Of a stretch of 64,000 bases of DNA, positions 59,748 through 64,000 are shown in pieces. A program made the translations under genes and the position numbers. Location of the stretch: NCBI GenBank assembly GCA_025917655.1, contig CP084608.1, positions 496,001 to 560,000 of the forward strand, read 5' to 3'. Below the pieces are notes generated by a model, which did no database searches, had not been told where the DNA came from, and was given only the letters and a program-made list of their open reading frames with translations. Source of the DNA: Chlorella sorokiniana (lineage: Eukaryota; Chlorophyta; Trebouxiophyceae; Chlorellales; Chlorellaceae). Each line of letters opens with the position of its first letter. Position 1 is the stretch's first letter.

Positions 59748-62335
59748 ATGCTGTCTCCGCGGGGGCTGTTATCCTTACCCAGCTATGTCTGCGGAGTAGC
59801 AGCATTGTTTTGGGTGTTCGAATTGGCTTCCCTGACTGGGTTTCTGAAGTTCTGGGAGTGGAGCTCGCGGAGGAACGACATTGCGGCAGCGTGAGTGCCT
59901 GGATGACTTTATCTGGGCGCTACAGAGTGCTGCGTGCTGTACGTCCGAGTCGCTGCGCAGCTGCTGGCGTGGTGAAGGCGCCGCCGCTGCCGCACGACTC
60001 CTGTCCTGCGCAGGGTCCGCTTCTTGAAGTGGTTCTTCAAGTGCCGCATGCTACGCGTGGGCAGCAACAGCCCCTACCAAGGCAAATGCATGTACCTGGT
60101 GAGCTGAGCGATGGGCCTGCTGCCATGCGATTGGGTGAGCCCAGGCGGTGCACCCTTACCTGCACGTGGAACCCCTCGACATTCAAGTGCCCCCTCTCCT
60201 CCTCCTTCAGGCCAACCATCGCGGATGGAGCGACTTTTCATCGACATGTACGTCAGCGGCTGCCGCGGCGTGCCTCTGAGCAGGTGGGACGCGGGCTGCG
60301 GCCGTGGCACTTGCAGCGCGCACTGAGCACAGAGCGCAGCGGCGCCGCACCAGCAGCAGAGCCTAGCAGTCCACTCACACCCGCCAGAGTGTGGCAGTGT
60401 ACCAACAAGGGTACCGCATTGATGTTTCCAAGCGGGGGGGCGGGCTGTCAGGCGTGGCCTGCTGGGCCTCGCTCCCGATTGGCTGCGTGCCTGCGCCGCC
60501 TGAAGCGTAACCCCTGACGACCCCCCCCCCCCCCCTGCTGCCTCTCCGGATTTCCCGCAGGAAGGAGGTGGGCATGGCCTTCCCCGCCTTCACCTCCTCC
60601 CTCATCGCCCTGCGCTCCATCCTCCTGTTCAACCGGGCGGGCATCCGGGACACCGAGGTGGGCCCCGGCCCAGCATGCTCAGCGCCCAGGCTGGGCAGGC
60701 TCTCGCGGAGGGCGGCCTGCCTGCCTGCCTGCCGGCCGGCCTGCCTGCCTGTCCTGGGAGCGTTGAGTGTTGCAGCAACAGAGGGCGCAGTTCCGCGGCG
60801 GCAGTTCCGCGGCGTCGCTCACTCCGCCGCGCCGCTCCGCCTCTCCTCGCCCCCAGAAATTCAACCGCTGGCTGGATGTCCAGCTCTCCCGCGGGCCCCA
60901 GAACAGCTTGCTGGTGTACCCCGAGGGCACTCGCAGCCAGCGGGTGGGTCCGTATCGCTGCCAGCGCGCTGGGCAGCGCACAGGGAGCGAGTGCTGCAGC
61001 GGTCAACGCTGACTGTGCAAGCCAACGCTGCCTGGGCTTGCGGCTGCGCAAGGCGCGTGCCGCAAAGCATATGTCTGCTCACGGGTCGCCCCTCTGTGCA
61101 CGCAGGCCCAGTCGCTGCCGCTGAAGCGAGGCATGCTGCGGTACGCCTTCACCCGCAAGCTGCCCGTGCAGGCGAGGGCTGTGTGTTTTCCCCTTCTGCT
61201 GCTGTTTGGAACCGGAAAGGGGGCCAGGCGGCGACGCATGGCCACACCGCGCTGCGCCGCCGACTCTGGCACGCTTTGCGCGCTGCGCCGCTTGGCGCTG
61301 CTGCTCCGATGCGGAGCCTGCCCAGCAGCCCCAGCGATTTGACTCACCCGCTTCCTATCCCTGCTCTGCCGCCTGCGCAGGTGGCCATCACGGCCTACAA
61401 GGAGGAGGTGCTGAACGAGCGGCGCCTGTGGGCCCACTTTGGGCGCACCCTGGTCACCGGCTTCTCGGGTGAGCGGCCCCGCCCGCCGGCTGGCTGGCGC
61501 TGGCGGCGGCGCGCTGCCGCCGCAGCCGCTGCTCCGCGCGGCGCGTGGCAGCAAGCGTGGCTCGCTGCGGGCTGCAGGACAAAATTCCAAGCGCGCTCAC
61601 GCCGCTTGCTGTCGCGCCTTGCGGGTGCTGCGCCTGGCCCTGCTCGAGCTCGAGCTTGCCAGCTGGCACCAGCAGGATGCCACCGGAACCGGCCGGCTCG
61701 AGAGCGCCCAACAACTTTCTTCTTCGTCTGCTGCTGCTGCTGCTGCAGAAGTGCTGGAAAGCTCCCGCTTTGACGACTTTGAGGCCTTCATGGCGGCGGT
61801 GCAGCGCCTGTGGGACGACCAGTGGGAGGCGGTGCATGCCGCGCCTCGCCATGGTGTGGCGCCCGCGCCCTGCGCCCGCCGCGCCCTGCCCGCCTGCCCG
61901 GCATGCCCTTGCTGCCGCCTGCCCTTCTTTCCGCGGCATCCGCTTCCCTGGAGTGCGCCATCTTAAGGGACAGACCTCAGGATGGAGGGCCGGTAGCTGA
62001 TGTGAGCAATTCAAGTCCGCCTTGCAGGCTTGCCGGAGCTGCCAGAGCCACGCTTTCCAGCTGGGCAGTACAGCACCGCCCAGCTGGCGACGCAGACCGC
62101 GGCGCTGGCCGCGTGGACGGCGGCGCTGGTGGCCGGCGGCCGCTGGCTGCTGCGCCTGCTGGCAGCCGCCGCCGCGCGCCTGCCTGCTGGGCACCTGCTG
62201 CTGGCTGGCCTCGCGCTCTACGTTGCGGCCTCGCTGGCGGCGGCTGCGCTGCTGCCGCCGCCCGCTCAGCATGGGGCGCGCTCCCCTGGCGGCGTTGCCT
62301 CGGCTGGTGGCGGCGCAGCCGACAAGGAGAGCTGA
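59748..62335 (+). CDS. LPLAT-family lysophospholipid acyltransferase (AGPAT/LCLAT-like)
   Basis: Membrane acyltransferase of the PlsC/LPLAT superfamily, adding acyl chains to lysophosphatidic acid or another lysophospholipid. Exons: 59748-59890 (MLSPRGLLSLPSYVCGVAAL, FWVFELASLTGFLKFWEW), 60014-60098 (VRFLKWFFKCRMLRVGSN), 60211-60283 (NHRGWSDF, the HX4D catalytic motif), 60561-60657 (KEVGMAFPAFTSSLIALRSI, LLFNRAGIRDTE), 60857-60943 (FNRWLDVQLSRGPQNSLLVY, PEGTRSQR), 61106-61171 (LKRGMLRYAFTRKLPVQ), 61381-61468 (VAITAYKEEVLNERRLWAHF), 61749-~61828, and a last exon from about 62028 with two hydrophobic helices (HLLLAGLALYVAASLAAAAL), stop at 62335. The order and the YPEGTRS motif fit AGPAT3-5/LCLAT1 and plant LPAT4/5 types. 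One T is missing in the TTTT run near 60233. The sixth intron may start GC (61172), though a GT two codons earlier is possible. Confidence 0.82.
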
Positions 62336-63579
62336 GTGGGCCTCGCTGCTTCGCGGGAGGAGGTGTTCAGTCGCTCTCACCCTCACCAGTGAAGGGTCGA
62401 CGTTCGCTGCGCCACCGTCCGCCACTCCAAGCATGCAACACGGGATATGTGACCGTGTGGCGAGGTCATTTCCATTAACACTATACGCATGGTGTTTAGG
62501 CTACGTATAAAGGGTCAGAGCCTGCAGTGTGCAGCGACGGTGGACGGGCAGAACCTGGGCAGAGCCCTGCTCTGCCACTTTTCCTCCCTGCCTGTTAGGG
62601 GGAGCAGCAGCGTCCATCACCTGCAGTACACGCTGATGGCGTTGTTCCCAAGTTTGGGGAGGGAATGAAGCGCGGGTTAGGCGTTCAAACCACATCGTGG
62701 AATACTTGACATGCGGTTGCCCCAGCAGTGCCGGGCGGCGGCCGGTGGGTTTGCTGTGGTGGAGTTTGAAGTTTGCATGGAATGCAAGTGCTTGATGGAA
62801 GCCGCGAAAGGAGAGGATGGCTGAGGGAGATGCTGCTCGGTTGAAGCCGCTACCTGCTGCAGCCGATTAGCAGCCCACATGCAGGCGGCCTGGTGGCGAT
62901 CTCTGGGTGCCATCTGCGCAGCTTTGCAGGCTACATACTACGCGTTTCCGCCGCTTCACCCCTTCCTCCCGCCTTAACTTTGAAGGCGTGCCGGGTGCAT
63001 TTTTCACTGTTTGGCGCAATCACCCCATCGCGTTCAGCCGCTGCAGCCTGGGCTTTTGGCTGGGCTTCTGACCAATAGTTGCAAGGACTGACGCTGACTG
63101 TCAGGGAGGCCCTTGTTGGCTGCCTTGCCAGGGGCTGAGCCTACAAGCCAACGCTGCCATGAGCTTGTAGCGAGGCCATGGAATTAAACGGACCTTCTGA
63201 CACCGGGAATGCGCCGCCAGGTGATGGCCCAGGTGCCAGGGGTGCCAGCCACACTGCTGAGCTGCAGCCTGTATTCTGTGATCAGCTGCGAGCGGCGGAG
63301 CTCTGGACGCACACGGCGGCTTGCTCCCTGCGCATGGCGCGCAGGAGCAATCTGCTCCCTGCCTCGTTGCTTGCGCCCAGTCAGTTTCTTGAAAATGCAA
63401 CACTATGGGCAGCATCCCCAGCCTCGGGCCTTGGCCCCTTTCGTACCGCCGCGGTGAAATTAAAAAGCACCCGCTCTCCTCCTCCCGTCGCCATCCAATG
63501 CTGCTCGTCAAGCTGCCGCCGCTGTTGCCGCTGGCTCGGCTGCCACCTCCAGCAAACCACTTGGGTGCCAATCTCGTGC
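62336..63579. other. Intergenic: 3' flank of the acyltransferase, 5' flank of the edge gene
   Basis: No gene, repeat or RNA recognised. A long minus-strand open frame over 63100-63960 is antisense to the edge gene and shows no family pattern. Confidence 0.4.
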
Positions 63580-64000
63580 CATGACGCGTGTCCCGCAGGC
63601 GTCCCAGAGCAGCGGGATGAGGGGCAGCCTGCAACGGCAGCAGCCGCACCGCCAGCCGAGCCCGCAGCGCCAGGAGTGGCGGCAACCGCGCCTCTGCCTC
63701 TGCCTGTGCCAACAGATGCAGGGCCTGCCGGGGCCACGGCCCAAGCCGCGCCGTCGCTGCCAGCGGCTGCCGCACCCGCGCCCCCGGCAGCTTCTGGCCA
63801 GCCGGCGGCTGACCCTGCAGTGCCCCCGCTGGGGCGCTGCTGCGCAGCTGCCGAGCCCGCCTGCCGGAGCCGCCGCCGCAGCCTCCACCCCAGCCGCGTC
63901 TGCCCCCACGAGCGACGGCGGCGCGGCCGGCCCCGGCAGCAGCGGCAAGAAGGGGGTGCAGCACAAGACGCCCTTTCAGAAGGAGGCGCTAGAGGCGGCC
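63580..64000 (+). CDS. Partial gene: Pro/Ala-rich head leading into a probable homeodomain
   Basis: Cut by the window edge. A Pro/Ala/Gln-rich stretch (GVPEQRDEGQPATAAAAPPA and on) follows a possible CCCGCAG acceptor at about 63591; the open frame changes near 63825, then reads STPAASAPTSDGGAAGPGSS and GKKGVQHKTPFQKEALEAA to the last base. The last 19 residues resemble the start of helix 1 of homeodomains of the DDT/RLT or ATYPICAL plant type (K-x-K-T-P-x-Q-x-E-x-L-E). The start codon and earlier exons are not determined. If right, it is a homeobox transcription factor or an ISWI-partner DDT protein. Confidence 0.4.

Noticed and set aside
63101-63964. 287-codon minus-strand open frame
   Set aside because: Opposite to the Pro/Ala-rich edge gene and of shadow composition; the plus strand ends in a homeodomain-like helix.
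1-64000. Mobile elements, virus-like elements, CRISPR arrays or rRNA
   Set aside because: No reverse transcriptase, integrase, transposase, capsid, long terminal or inverted repeats, spaced direct repeats or rRNA-like sequence was recognised by reading.

Overview
The window looks like nuclear DNA of a GC-rich green alga, most likely a Chlorella-like trebouxiophyte or a related chlorophyte. The genes carry many short introns with GT..TGCAG ends. Several gene tails carry the chlorophyte poly(A) signal TGTAA. The proteins include plant- and alga-type families: an ACHT thioredoxin, an OPR/RAP organelle RNA factor, SnRK2 kinases and a CW-type Set2 methyltransferase. This placement rests on protein families and gene style only. 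I see no rRNA, tRNA, CRISPR array, transposon or virus-like element.

Layout (about 19 genes in 64 kb). 0-12 kb, minus strand: ACHT-type thioredoxin; TLDc protein; a 17-exon Set2/SDG8-like H3K36 methyltransferase. 12.7-16.3 kb, plus: SLC38-like amino-acid transporter. 17-38 kb, minus: receptor-like kinase with a cysteine-rich ectodomain; thioredoxin-fold protein; OPR/RAP protein; a tandem pair of SnRK2-like kinases; F-box/LRR protein. 38.7-43 kb: divergent pair RPS21 (minus) and PAK1IP1/Mak11 (plus), both ribosome-assembly genes. 43.3-48.4 kb: divergent pair MEP50/WDR77 (minus) and a CDCA7-like zinc-finger protein (plus). 49-59 kb, minus: prolyl 4-hydroxylase; patatin-like lipase; cyclin C; a second prolyl 4-hydroxylase with a ShKT tail. 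59.7-62.3 kb, plus: LPLAT-family acyltransferase. The right edge cuts a plus-strand gene that appears to be starting a homeodomain.

How the genes relate: three genes bear on chromatin methylation (Set2-like, the PRMT5 partner MEP50, and CDCA7, the partner of the HELLS remodeller), one on the Mediator kinase module (cyclin C), and two on ribosome biogenesis. The rest are ordinary metabolic or signalling genes. There is no operon logic, but three divergent pairs share 0.55-0.82 kb promoter regions and a fourth shares 0.72 kb.

Quality note: almost every multi-exon gene shows one or more reading-frame jumps that fit one base lost (sometimes gained) in a G or C homopolymer. These look like assembly errors rather than dead genes, so CDS spans below are genomic extents of host genes whose exons lie in shifting frames. 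Exon coordinates were derived by hand from splice signals and protein family conservation; where a start or junction is uncertain this is said.
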